From NCBI RefSeq assembly GCF_002000085.1, contig NZ_MUZU01000018.1:1-57077 (forward strand): 57,077 bases of DNA, read 5' to 3'. The translations under genes and the position numbers were made by a program. Below, piece by piece: positions 26,513-34,585 of the stretch (the first letter of the stretch is position 1; every line of letters starts with the position of its first letter). The DNA comes from Pseudocolwellia agarivorans. GTDB lineage: Bacteria > Pseudomonadota > Gammaproteobacteria > Enterobacterales > Alteromonadaceae. The notes under the pieces were generated by a model. The model saw nothing but the letters and a program-made list of their open reading frames with translations, was not told the origin of the DNA and searched no databases.

Positions 26513-28920
26513 TGTTTAAATTTTCTTTAAAAACTTCTGCGTATTTTATATGTATCGCTTTTGCCGTAATTACAGTGGCATTAGCTTGGCAAGCGAAAAA
26601 TTTTGAAATTAACGCCTCGGCAGATACGTTACTCGTTGACGATAATAAACACTTTATTGCGACGCAACTTGCCGACCAGCGTTATGGTTCAGAAGAGTTT
26701 ATTCTTATTGCTTATCAGCCTAAAATTGAAAGTGTTGTTGACGAAAAAACGTTACAAGCGGTTTCCGAAATAGGTAAAAAAATAGCGAATATAACACGTG
26801 TTAAAAAAGTAAATAGCATTGTAAATGTGCCTATTTTTACTGCGGCTAAATCGTTTACTGCTGAGGTAAACACCTTAACGTGGGAAGAGCAAAAATTTCC
26901 TAAAAATACGCTTTTACTCAACTTAAAAAATCATCCCCTTTACGAAGATTTATTAATTAATAAAGAGCAAACGGCATTATCGTTACAAGTTGTTTTTAAA
27001 GCCGATCTTGAACTCACACGCATTAATAACGACATTATTGATATTAAAAAGCACGTATTAACACGAGAGCTTTCTGAAAAAGAGCGAACTCAGCTTAATC
27101 AATTAAAAGATAAAAGCGCTCAACTCAATAAAAAATTAGAAACAAAACGTATTAGCGAAATTGAAGAAATACGTTCAATATTAAAGCCTTACCAAAACAC
27201 AGGCGACTTTTATTTAGGTGGTAATAACTTACTTACGTACGAACTGATCAAAATAATACAAAACGATTTAGTGCTGTTTGGCTCAGCTATTTTTTGTTTA
27301 ATTGTAATTATTCTTGCGTATTTATTTCGTCAAGTCAGTTGGGTGTTACTGCCTATCATTGGCTGTGCAACCAGTGTGGTTATTACGGTAGGTTTATTAA
27401 CGGCGCTGGCGTTTAAAGTTACCGTTATATCGGCCAATGTATTTGCACTCCAAATCATTTTGTCGCTCGCCATGATCATTCACTTAATTGTGCATTACCA
27501 AGAGCTCGTAAAAAAGCATCAAGACTGGTCGCATCAAGCACTAGTGATAGCGACAATAAAACAAAAAATTAAACCGTGTTTTTTTGCTGGCTTAACCACC
27601 ACTATTGGTTTTGGTTCACTTATTTTTAGTGGTGTACAGCCTGTTATTAGTTTTGGTTGGATGATGGTTGTTGCCATGCTGGTTAGTTTTATTGTGAGCT
27701 TGGTGTTTTTCCCTGCGTTACTCATCGCCCTTTTTAATAAACAAACCTATGTAGCCGAACACAAAGTGGTTGAAAAAAGCATGCAATGGTTTGCTCGTAC
27801 GGTTATTCATAAACCTAAGCGTATTGTGGTGAGTTCGGTATTGCTAACGGTTATTGGTTTAGGTGGTTGCTTATTATTAACGGCAGAAAATAGCTTTTTA
27901 AATTACTTTGACGAGTCTACCGATGTACGCAAAGAATTAACTTTTATCGACCAGCAATTTGGAGGCTCTACGCCATTCGACCTTTTGTACAATATTCCTG
28001 ACAACGAAACAAAAACCGACTTAGTTATTTCAGCCGATGCCGTAAAAACCATTACTAACATTCAAAACATGCTGGTAAAAAACGAAGCGATTGGCGCGAT
28101 AACATCGGTTGCTGACTTTACTAAAATAGCCCAAGTAGTTAATGGTAAACCGTTAACCGAGTACGAGTTAACAGCATTGTATAACAGCTTGTCGCCTGAC
28201 TTACAAAAAGACCTTTTTGGTGCGTATTTCTCTGAAAGCGATAATCAAGCACGTATTTCAATGCGAGTGCAAGACAGCACCGAAGGATTAAACAGGGCAG
28301 ACCTACTGGCAAATATTCATAAAGAATTAAACACCTTAGGCGTACAAAAAGATCAATACACACTAACTAGCTTATTTATATTGTACGAAGACATACTATC
28401 GCGCTTAGTTAATTCGCAAATTGTTACGTTAGCCATTGTGTACGGTGCAATGGCAATAACGTTAATGATTATATTTTCATCTTTTAAAGTGGCGATTATT
28501 GCCTTGATCCCCAACTTTATAACAACAGCCGCAATTATGGGGGTAATGGGGATTTTTGCGATACCACTCGATTTAATGACCATTACTATTGCAGCCGTCG
28601 CGATGGGGATCTCGATGGACGATACAATACATTATGTGCATCGTTATTTGGCCGAATTAAACAGCAGTAACAACGACACTATCGACATCGATAACAAACC
28701 GAACATTGTACTAAAAACCAATAGCTCGGTAGGTTATGCACTTATCTATACCACCACGGTGATTGTTGTTGGCTTTGGCTCACTGGTATTCTCAAACTTT
28801 GTTCCGAGCATGTTGTTTGGCTTACTTACCAGTATCGCCATGATAGTCGCGTTAGTGACCGACATTACTATTTTACCTGTGCTTTTAAAAAAATATGTTA
28901 ATACGCAATCAGGTAAATAG
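26512..28920 (+). CDS. MMPL/RND family transporter, likely lipid exporter
   Basis: An 802-residue membrane protein with the MMPL layout: one N-terminal helix, a large periplasmic domain (residues about 30-240, with a coiled coil near 170-215), five helices, then the same again. The repeat cores are recognisable: FFAGLTTTIGFGSLIFSGVQPVISFG and TTVIVVGFGSLVFSNFVPSMLFG. Relatives such as HpnN move hopanoids and other lipids toward the outer membrane. It has no adaptor or TolC partner nearby. It is translationally coupled to mlaA upstream and followed by a strong terminator. The lipid substrate is unknown. Confidence 0.88.
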   Translation: MFKFSLKTSAYFICIAFAVITVALAWQAKNFEINASADTLLVDDNKHFIATQLADQRYGSEEFILIAYQPKIESVVDEKTLQAVSEIGKKIANITRVKKVNSIVNVPIFTAAKSFTAEVNTLTWEEQKFPKNTLLLNLKNHPLYEDLLINKEQTALSLQVVFKADLELTRINNDIIDIKKHVLTRELSEKERTQLNQLKDKSAQLNKKLETKRISEIEEIRSILKPYQNTGDFYLGGNNLLTYELIKIIQNDLVLFGSAIFCLIVIILAYLFRQVSWVLLPIIGCATSVVITVGLLTALAFKVTVISANVFALQIILSLAMIIHLIVHYQELVKKHQDWSHQALVIATIKQKIKPCFFAGLTTTIGFGSLIFSGVQPVISFGWMMVVAMLVSFIVSLVFFPALLIALFNKQTYVAEHKVVEKSMQWFARTVIHKPKRIVVSSVLLTVIGLGGCLLLTAENSFLNYFDESTDVRKELTFIDQQFGGSTPFDLLYNIPDNETKTDLVISADAVKTITNIQNMLVKNEAIGAITSVADFTKIAQVVNGKPLTEYELTALYNSLSPDLQKDLFGAYFSESDNQARISMRVQDSTEGLNRADLLANIHKELNTLGVQKDQYTLTSLFILYEDILSRLVNSQIVTLAIVYGAMAITLMIIFSSFKVAIIALIPNFITTAAIMGVMGIFAIPLDLMTITIAAVAMGISMDDTIHYVHRYLAELNSSNNDTIDIDNKPNIVLKTNSSVGYALIYTTTVIVVGFGSLVFSNFVPSMLFGLLTSIAMIVALVTDITILPVLLKKYVNTQSGK

Positions 28921-28967
28921 CGCTTGAAGATGTAAGTACAGCTTAGTTCGGCTCAAGTTATTCATTA

Positions 28968-28999
28968 AACGCCATTGTTGTAGCAACAATGGCGTTTTT
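28968..28999 (+). terminator. Strong terminator after the MlaA-MMPL operon
   Basis: AACGCCATTGTTG pairs perfectly with CAACAATGGCGTT around the 3-base loop TAG, followed by a T run. This is a textbook Rho-independent terminator. Confidence 0.93.
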
Positions 29000-29167
29000 A
29001 TTTATCTAGTAAATACGAATGTAACTTTTACATTATGGCTTGTAAAAAACGCTATAAATAATAACCTAATACATCACTTAAAATTAAATACACTTTAAAA
29101 ATCAATATATTACGGTTTGGCATGATAGTCGCAATAGTTAAAGTGAATTAATTTAAAGGAGAATATT

Positions 29168-29719
29168 ATGAAAAACTCAATTCGTTCTATTGTTACAGTA
29201 ACGTTATTAACTCTTGGTTCAACTGCAGCTTATGCAGACAACACATGGGAAGATAGATCTAAAGATGCATGGTTAGACGGTAAAGCCGAAAGCACTTTAC
29301 TATTTAACGGTAACTTAAATTCCTTTGATATAAACACAGACGTTCAAAGTGGCGTTGTTATTCTTACTGGTAAGGTTGATAGCGAAGTAGATAAAGCCTT
29401 AGCTGGCGAGTTAGTAGAAAGCTTAGAAGGCGTAAAATCAGTAGAAAACAAGCTTACCGTACTAGAGAAAGACAACGGTGAAGACGCGCAAATTTTAGTG
29501 TCGTTAACCGATTCGAAAGTTGAAGCGGTTGTTAAAACCAAATTGTTACTAGAGTCGGAAGTAAGCGGTACTAACATCGAAGTAGAAGTTGAAAACGGTG
29601 TAGTAACATTAATGGGAGAAGTTGATTCAGACAGTGCCAAAGAATTAGCTGTAGCCATTGCTACTAATACAAAAGACGTTAAGTCGGTTATTAATAAATT
29701 AGAAGTTGCACTTAGTTAA
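29168..29719 (+). CDS. Periplasmic protein with two BON domains
   Basis: A 183-residue protein. Signal peptide MKNSIRSIVTVTLLTLGSTA to YADN, then two BON (OsmY-type) domains, each about 65 residues, with matching cores: LNSFDINTDVQSGVVILTGKVDS and VSGTNIEVEVENGVVTLMGEVDS. BON proteins help envelope stability under osmotic stress, probably by lipid binding. AAGGAGAATATT precedes the ATG (strong site). A separate transcription unit, bounded by terminators at 28968 and 29737. Confidence 0.92.
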   Translation: MKNSIRSIVTVTLLTLGSTAAYADNTWEDRSKDAWLDGKAESTLLFNGNLNSFDINTDVQSGVVILTGKVDSEVDKALAGELVESLEGVKSVENKLTVLEKDNGEDAQILVSLTDSKVEAVVKTKLLLESEVSGTNIEVEVENGVVTLMGEVDSDSAKELAVAIATNTKDVKSVINKLEVALS

Positions 29720-29736
29720 TTTTTAAACGTTTAGCA

Positions 29737-29762
29737 AAAGCACACCTCGGTGTGCTTTCTTT
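29737..29762 (+). terminator. Terminator after the BON-domain gene
   Basis: AAAGCACACC pairs perfectly with GGTGTGCTTT around the 2-base loop TC, followed by CTTTTATTTT. This is a compact Rho-independent terminator. Confidence 0.9.
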
Positions 29763-29849
29763 TATTTTAGGTTACAACTTAGTACAACTATTCGCGATTA
29801 AGCTGATATAATGAGCAAGCGAACATTTTTACATTAAGGAGAATATAAA

Positions 29850-30842
29850 ATGAAACGCCAAGCTCATTTACAAGAGGATTTTTATCAATTGCCATCTACT
29901 CAACAAAAACTGCATTTAGTATCAAGCACTGAAACTAAAACAAAGTTAACGCTATTGTTAGTGCACGAGTTTGAGCAGCAGTTAGACCAGTGGGTTGATA
30001 TTTTTGATAACGATTACACCGTAAAAACAGCGATAGATGCCATAGGTGCCTTAAGAATCGTGCTAGATGAGAAAGTTGACTTAATTATTTCATCTGCACA
30101 ATTACCCGACATGTCAGGATTAGACGTGTGTAAATTTGTAAAACAACATGTTACCACTCAGCATATTCAAGTTATTTTTGTGAGTGAACATTACAGCGAA
30201 TTTGAAGAAGAAAAAGCCTTATCTTTAGGCGCTATTGACTACATATCAAGCGACACAAGTTCTAATATTTTATTTAAACGTGTAAAAAATCACATGAAAT
30301 TAGTAAAACGTAGTAAAGAACTTGAACAGGTTTCTAAAACCGACGCGCTAACGGGTCTAGCCAATAGAATGTCGTTCGACACACAATTAAAAGAAGAATG
30401 GCAAGCCGCTATACGAGGCGAAAGTTCAGTGGCGCTTATTATGATTGATATAGACAACTTTAAGTTTTATAACGACGAATTTGGCCACGTAAAAGGTGAT
30501 GAATGCTTAGCACAAGTGGCACAATGTTTAGCCCGCACTAAACACCGTTCTAAAGACTTTGTGGCTAGATTTGGCGGCGAAGAATTTGTTATGTTATTGC
30601 CTTTTACCGACTTAGAAGGCGCGAAAAAAATCGCTAAAAATATTGTTGAGTCAGTGAACAACTTAAATATTCCTCATTCACCGAAAGCGCAGCACCGCAA
30701 TGTAACCATTAGCGCTGGCGTTACAGCATATTCCCCAACCTATAAAAACAAAACAGGGTTAAGCCTGTCTGACTTTATTAAAAATGCAGATACAAAACTG
30801 TATCAAGCCAAAAAATATGGCCGCAATAAATACTGTTTTTAA
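29850..30842 (+). CDS. Diguanylate cyclase with a phosphorylation-dead receiver domain
   Basis: A 330-residue cytoplasmic protein. Residues 25-150 have receiver topology but lack every phosphorylation residue. The acidic pair is HE (LLLVHEFEQQ), the Asp position is Ser (LIISSAQLPDMSG), and the Lys is Ser (DYISSDTSS). A C-terminal GGDEF domain (about 165-330) is intact: TDALTGLANR, DIDNFKFYNDEFGH and FGGEEFVMLLP near 241, so it should make c-di-GMP. No clear RxxD inhibitory site is seen before the motif. AAGGAGAAT precedes the ATG. The receiver may now bind a protein or a ligand. Product c-di-GMP could feed the LapD receptor at 46962, but that is inference. Confidence 0.92.
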   Translation: MKRQAHLQEDFYQLPSTQQKLHLVSSTETKTKLTLLLVHEFEQQLDQWVDIFDNDYTVKTAIDAIGALRIVLDEKVDLIISSAQLPDMSGLDVCKFVKQHVTTQHIQVIFVSEHYSEFEEEKALSLGAIDYISSDTSSNILFKRVKNHMKLVKRSKELEQVSKTDALTGLANRMSFDTQLKEEWQAAIRGESSVALIMIDIDNFKFYNDEFGHVKGDECLAQVAQCLARTKHRSKDFVARFGGEEFVMLLPFTDLEGAKKIAKNIVESVNNLNIPHSPKAQHRNVTISAGVTAYSPTYKNKTGLSLSDFIKNADTKLYQAKKYGRNKYCF

Positions 30843-30922
30843 AGTAACCCATAAAAAATAGTAAACAATAATTAATAGAACACATCTAGAAACCCCCTTT
30901 AGCAGATCACCTCATTACATTT

Positions 30923-30953
30923 AGCATTACCCATTAATTACATGGGTAATGCT
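30923..30953. repeat. Perfect 12-bp inverted repeat
   Basis: AGCATTACCCAT and ATGGGTAATGCT are perfectly complementary around TAATTAC. There is no T run, so it is a hairpin or operator rather than a classical terminator. It sits between the cyclase gene and the AT-rich islet, in a gene-free stretch of about 250 bases (30843-31099) where nothing else was recognised besides the 49-bp repeat at 30994. Confidence 0.6.
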
Positions 30954-30993
30954 GAAACCAATATTATGCCCTCGTAATTATCAGGTAAGTTAT

Positions 30994-31042
30994 TAAGCTT
31001 GTTAATTTATCAGAATGAATTTATTGTGATTTCTTGTAGGTT
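30994..31042 (+). repeat. 49-bp leader repeat, copy 1
   Basis: This copy (starting TAAGCTTGTTAATTTATCAG, ending TTCTTGTAGGTT) differs from copy 2 at 31576-31624 at 5 of 49 positions. It lies about 60 bases before the unknown gene at 31100. About 45 bases after it comes TGTTAGGAG, parallel to TGTTAGATA after copy 2. Confidence 0.8.
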
Positions 31043-31099
31043 TAACACTAAATACAGCCTCAATGAAAAATTACATTATGTTGTTAGGAGTATAGTCTG

Positions 31100-31567
31100 T
31101 TGGTATTTATGAAAAATATGAAAATACTTGATAATCAAAAATTTAATACACAACCTATTTCTTCTGAGCAAAGCGCTATATTTTTAGGTAATACGAACAC
31201 AGGTAAAAATATTGATGGTTGTTACTTGGAGCTTTGTATTAAAACAGGTTATAACTATCTTATCTTTATGACGGATGACATTCCTAATGAGGATATGCTT
31301 CATATTCACTTCTTGAATGAAAGTTTAGATATTCTTGATTCAGCCACTATTGGAAGCATGTATTCAACGGGGACTTTTCGAGATTACAATATTCAAGGCG
31401 AGAATACGGTAACTTTCTATTTTATTGGTGAAACTCAATGGAAAGTTGAAATATTAGAGAATAAGGAATTTACACTTCCACTTATTTCCCAGTCCAAAGG
31501 AGTTTCTAGGAAAAATATTTTTTCTCAATATTTTAAAATATATGGCAATCCAAAGTCTGGGGTTTAG
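31100..31567 (+). CDS. Unrecognised protein in the AT-rich islet
   Basis: A 155-residue soluble, acidic protein with no recognised domain. It has alternating beta-like segments (YLIFMTDDIPNEDMLHIHFL, NTVTFYFIGETQWKVEIL), suggesting a beta-sandwich or small all-beta fold. There is no signal peptide or membrane segment. The TTG at 31100 is chosen because TTAGGAG (31084-31090) is 9 bases away; an ATG at 31109 is possible but lies 18 bases from it. It is flanked by the two 49-bp repeats and is much more AT-rich than its neighbours, so it may be a recent arrival. No function is proposed. Confidence 0.55.
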   Translation: MVFMKNMKILDNQKFNTQPISSEQSAIFLGNTNTGKNIDGCYLELCIKTGYNYLIFMTDDIPNEDMLHIHFLNESLDILDSATIGSMYSTGTFRDYNIQGENTVTFYFIGETQWKVEILENKEFTLPLISQSKGVSRKNIFSQYFKIYGNPKSGV

Positions 31568-31575
31568 CCATCAAC

Positions 31576-31624
31576 TAAGCTTGGTAATTTATCAGATTGA
31601 ATTTACTGTAATTTCTGGTAGGTT
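31576..31624 (+). repeat. 49-bp leader repeat, copy 2
   Basis: The second copy (about 90% identical to 30994-31042) starts 9 bases after the unknown gene's stop and lies about 75 bases before the SEC-C gene. A partly matching dyad surrounds it: AACTAAGCTT at 31573-31582 against AAGCTGTT at 31668-31675, ending in GTTAGAT. It resembles an integron attC boundary, but the match is weak. Confidence 0.75.
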
Positions 31625-31699
31625 GTTAGATCTTGAAGTGGGCGCTGCATAGGGGTGTTTACATAATAAGCTGTTAGATAATAAAGGAAAGTAACACGT

Positions 31700-32881
31700 A
31701 TGGATGATTTGTCCGAAAGAATAAGTAGTATGATTCGTAGTTTCGATGAAGAAACTAACTATTTGTTTATACAGACGATATTTCATGCTTTTAATACTCC
31801 TCTTCATGATCCTTGTTGGTGTCAAAGCGGAAAGAAATATATAAAATGTCACAAAAAGAGACATGAATTACGTAAGATAAGCGAAGGAGAAATGAGAAAA
31901 GAACTATTAAATATATTTGATAGTAAAAAATATTGTTCAGCTTCATTTGATAATAAAAACTGTAAAATGCCAATAAAAGGTGCGCATACAATCCAGCGAG
32001 GAAGAGTATTATCTAGTATAGCTAAGGATGGGCATGTTGGTAGTTTTTATCGAAATAATAGTGGCTTTGAAAACGTGAGGGATATTAAGTTAGGTGTAAA
32101 AAAAGAAGCATCTATTTTTTATGGCTTTTGTGATTTTCATGACACTGAGTTATTTAAAGAAATAGAGTTAAATGAATTCATTGCCTCTCCAGAAAATTGT
32201 TGGGCAAGTTCCTATCGTGCTATATGTCATGAATATTATCAAAAAAAAGCAGCTAAAAAAGCTGTTACTTGGCAAATTGATAATTTGGATAAAGGGTATA
32301 AGTTAAGTGAACAATTGATATTACAAGAACAATTAATGCTATTAAAAAGAGATGTATTTAAGGGATTTGATGATATTTTATCAATTAAAGAAAAATATGA
32401 ACAGGTAAGGATAAGTTCTAATTATCATATGATTTCATCTTATGTGATTGTAATTAATGAGCCTTTGAGTCTAGCTGTTTGTGGAACAATGTCGCCTTAT
32501 TACGATATTAATGGAGTGAAGATTCAGAACTTGGGGATATCTAATTACTTGTTTCAACACTTTGCTATATCGACTGTAACAGTGAACGGTAAAGGTGCTT
32601 ATGTAATATCTTACTTAAAAGAACATAGTGTTATTAAAAACTATTTATCTGATGTTTTTGCTAAAAGTAACGATTTTATTAAGTCTTGGTTGACCAAATC
32701 AATTTTTGCATATTCAGAGAATTGTTTTTTTAATTTAGATTGGTGGGAGGAACTTAGTTCGGATAAAAAATTATCTATTTATAATCTTGCAATGTCTGAA
32801 AATTATACAAAAAAAATTGATATAGATGATGTAGTGAGTAGTGAAGTGAAAGGAGAGATATCATCTATTGATCTTATTTAA
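31700..32881 (+). CDS. SEC-C motif protein with a second Cys/His cluster, unknown function
   Basis: A 393-residue soluble protein. Residues 38-55 carry a SEC-C zinc motif, DPCWCQSGKKYIKCH. A second Cys/His set spans about 77-150: CSASFDNKNCKMPIKGAH and GFCDFHDTELF, arranged CxxC-like, AH, CxxH as in zinc-stabilised folds of HNH-type enzymes, but no classic HNH motif is clear. A long helical segment with a possible coiled coil follows (residues 185-245), then an alpha/beta C-terminal part. It has the AT-rich, Lys-rich make-up of accessory genes. AAGGAAAG precedes the ATG. It could be a nuclease or defence protein, but nothing shown here proves it. Confidence 0.65.
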   Translation: MDDLSERISSMIRSFDEETNYLFIQTIFHAFNTPLHDPCWCQSGKKYIKCHKKRHELRKISEGEMRKELLNIFDSKKYCSASFDNKNCKMPIKGAHTIQRGRVLSSIAKDGHVGSFYRNNSGFENVRDIKLGVKKEASIFYGFCDFHDTELFKEIELNEFIASPENCWASSYRAICHEYYQKKAAKKAVTWQIDNLDKGYKLSEQLILQEQLMLLKRDVFKGFDDILSIKEKYEQVRISSNYHMISSYVIVINEPLSLAVCGTMSPYYDINGVKIQNLGISNYLFQHFAISTVTVNGKGAYVISYLKEHSVIKNYLSDVFAKSNDFIKSWLTKSIFAYSENCFFNLDWWEELSSDKKLSIYNLAMSENYTKKIDIDDVVSSEVKGEISSIDLI

Positions 32882-33336
32882 CAAATAATTTACTAGTATC
32901 AACTTAGAAGTATGACATTAATTCTTTTTAATAGAATAACACTCCTCCAAAAGCTAACGATCAATAATACTTAACGTTAGCTATAAAGCCCCTCCCAATC
33001 TCTTCAGCAATGCTCGGGTTAATCACTGCTGTGTAAATCTTTCACGTAGGGTGTGTACATCTTACGTCTGCAATTTCTTATTTTTCCCTATATTTAAAAT
33101 AATCTCTATATTTTCAAGTGTTTATGTTTTTGTTTTAGTTGGTACAGATATTGAACCTTATTAAGTGAACATTAAACGTTTAGGCGTAACGAGCGGTAAC
33201 AAGGTATGGCATTTAATACTGACGTGGTTCGTTATTATTCTGAAATATGTACATTTTGTTGTTACCTAAACGTGAGAGATATTAGCTGAGTACATACAGC
33301 CTTATGACTTTAAACAAACGACTTGTAGGAGACCAC
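32882..33336. other. Gene-free stretch with two inverted repeats
   Basis: No convincing frame lies here. AGCTAACG and CGTTAGCT (about 32952-32982) form an 8-bp dyad just after the SEC-C gene. ACGTTTAGGCGTAAC (33176-33190) is complementary, with a 2-base bulge, to GTTACCTAAACGT (33261-33273), bracketing a 98-bp block just before the hemerythrin gene. The block may be a miniature element or a regulatory region. No promoter was called with confidence. Confidence 0.55.
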
Positions 33337-33765
33337 ATGAAGATATTTGAAGCATTACGTAATGATCACGATAAACAAAGAGCACTTATAAAATTGTTGC
33401 TAGGCACTCATGGTGATTCAGACGTTAGAGCCGAATATTATCAACAACTTAAAGCTGAATTAGAAACCCATGCCGTAGCAGAAGAAAGACATTTTTACGC
33501 GCCATTGATGCAATTAGACAATACGGTTGATCTGTCTCGACACGGTGTTGCCGAGCATCATCAAATTGATAAATTTATTGCCGAGTTAGATACGTTAGAT
33601 ATGAGTTCGCCACAATGGTTATTAACGTTTAAGAAGTTGGCTCACAAAGTAGATCACCATTTAGAGGAAGAAGAGCAAGAGTTCTTTCAGCAGGCAGGTA
33701 GAGCATTGTCTGATGGTGAAAAGGAAAAACTAGCGGATCATTATCTTACGGAAATGGCGTCTTAA
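33337..33765 (+). CDS. Hemerythrin HHE domain protein
   Basis: A 142-residue four-helix protein with the His/Glu pattern of a di-iron site: NDHDKQ, ETHAVAEERHF, VAEHHQIDKF and VDHHLEEEEQEFF. Such proteins bind O2 or NO, or act in iron-sulphur repair and oxidative-stress defence. The start at 33337 is chosen because AGGAG lies 5 bases before it; an in-frame ATG at 33304 lacks such a site. It heads a four-gene run with YqjD- and YqjE-like proteins, spaced by 16-70 bases or less and ending at a terminator at 34901. Confidence 0.9.
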   Translation: MKIFEALRNDHDKQRALIKLLLGTHGDSDVRAEYYQQLKAELETHAVAEERHFYAPLMQLDNTVDLSRHGVAEHHQIDKFIAELDTLDMSSPQWLLTFKKLAHKVDHHLEEEEQEFFQQAGRALSDGEKEKLADHYLTEMAS

Positions 33766-33835
33766 TACGTTATTGAACGAGCTTAAAAATACTTAATTTA
33801 ATCTTAATTACATTCAACAGAAAAGGATAATTAAC

Positions 33836-34150
33836 ATGGCACAGTCAAAACAAGAAACTAAACCTGTAATCAAAAAAAACGTAGCACAAGAGCATCCAGT
33901 AGCGGATAAGTTACAAGGTACTTTGCATGAGTCGGTAGACACTTTAGCCGAGAAAGTAGGCTCAGCAGAAGACACTTTGCGTGCAACCGCTCAAAGAAGC
34001 TCAGCAACGCTGGCGCAAAAGCAAAGTGAATTAAAAGAGAAATGGGATAAATCGGGCGTTAAGCAATATGCTATCGAAAATCCTGTTGCTACCGCGGGGA
34101 TAGCGTTTACCGTAGGTATGCTGGTGTCGTCACTTTTAAAAAGAAGATAA
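33836..34150 (+). CDS. YqjD/ElaB-like (DUF883-type) membrane-anchored stress protein
   Basis: A 104-residue protein: a long helical, Ala/Glu/Lys-rich stretch (about residues 25-80) followed by one C-terminal membrane helix GIAFTVGMLVSSLL and a basic end KRR. This matches YqjD/ElaB-type proteins, which attach ribosomes to the inner membrane in stationary phase in E. coli. AAGGATAATTAAC precedes the ATG. It sits 70 bases after the hemerythrin gene and 17 bases before the YqjE-like gene. Confidence 0.75.
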   Translation: MAQSKQETKPVIKKNVAQEHPVADKLQGTLHESVDTLAEKVGSAEDTLRATAQRSSATLAQKQSELKEKWDKSGVKQYAIENPVATAGIAFTVGMLVSSLLKRR

Positions 34151-34167
34151 GCGAGGCGTAAATTAGC

Positions 34168-34584
34168 ATGAGCATTCCAAAACAAGAGCATACCGTTAAA
34201 GAACATCACGAAGAACGCATGGAGCAAAGTGCTTCCTTCAAGAAAACCTACGACAGTATTGAAGCTTTATTTGGAAGTAAAATTGCTAGACTAATTGCCT
34301 CTAAAAACCTCGTAGTTGCTGAGGCTAAGCTTAGCCTTAGCGCTATTTTGTTATCGTTTGCTATCAGCTTAACGCTTGTTGTTATAGGGGCGGTAATATG
34401 GATATTGTTAAATATTGGCTTAGGTTTAGTGGTTTATAAGTTTATTGATTCTATAAGCCTGTCTATCATTTTGTTACTCGTTGTTAATACGTCTTTAGGT
34501 TTATGGTTATTTAAGCAGTTAAAAAGCATATGGAAACTCGTTGGTTTTCATTCAACGGTTGCGCAAATTGTAGAAGGTAACTAG
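34168..34584 (+). CDS. YqjE-like membrane protein (phage-holin-type fold, PF07332-like)
   Basis: A 138-residue protein with a soluble N-terminal helix (residues 1-50) and two adjacent membrane helices, LSAILLSFAISLTLVVIGAVIW and LSIILLLVVNTSLGLWLF. It resembles YqjE, which is grouped with a holin superfamily by shape and is not evidence of a phage. It lies one base before the next gene. Role unknown, probably paired with the YqjD-like neighbour. Confidence 0.75.
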   Translation: MSIPKQEHTVKEHHEERMEQSASFKKTYDSIEALFGSKIARLIASKNLVVAEAKLSLSAILLSFAISLTLVVIGAVIWILLNIGLGLVVYKFIDSISLSIILLLVVNTSLGLWLFKQLKSIWKLVGFHSTVAQIVEGN

Positions 34585-34585
34585 C

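Noticed and set aside
30990-33000. Integron attC array
   Set aside because: Only two repeats, a full attC dyad is not visible in either, and no integrase gene is seen. Kept as a low-confidence hypothesis under the islet finding rather than called as a feature.
34168-34584. Phage holin suggesting a prophage
   Set aside because: The holin name comes from fold similarity of YqjE-like proteins; no phage structural or integrase genes are near.
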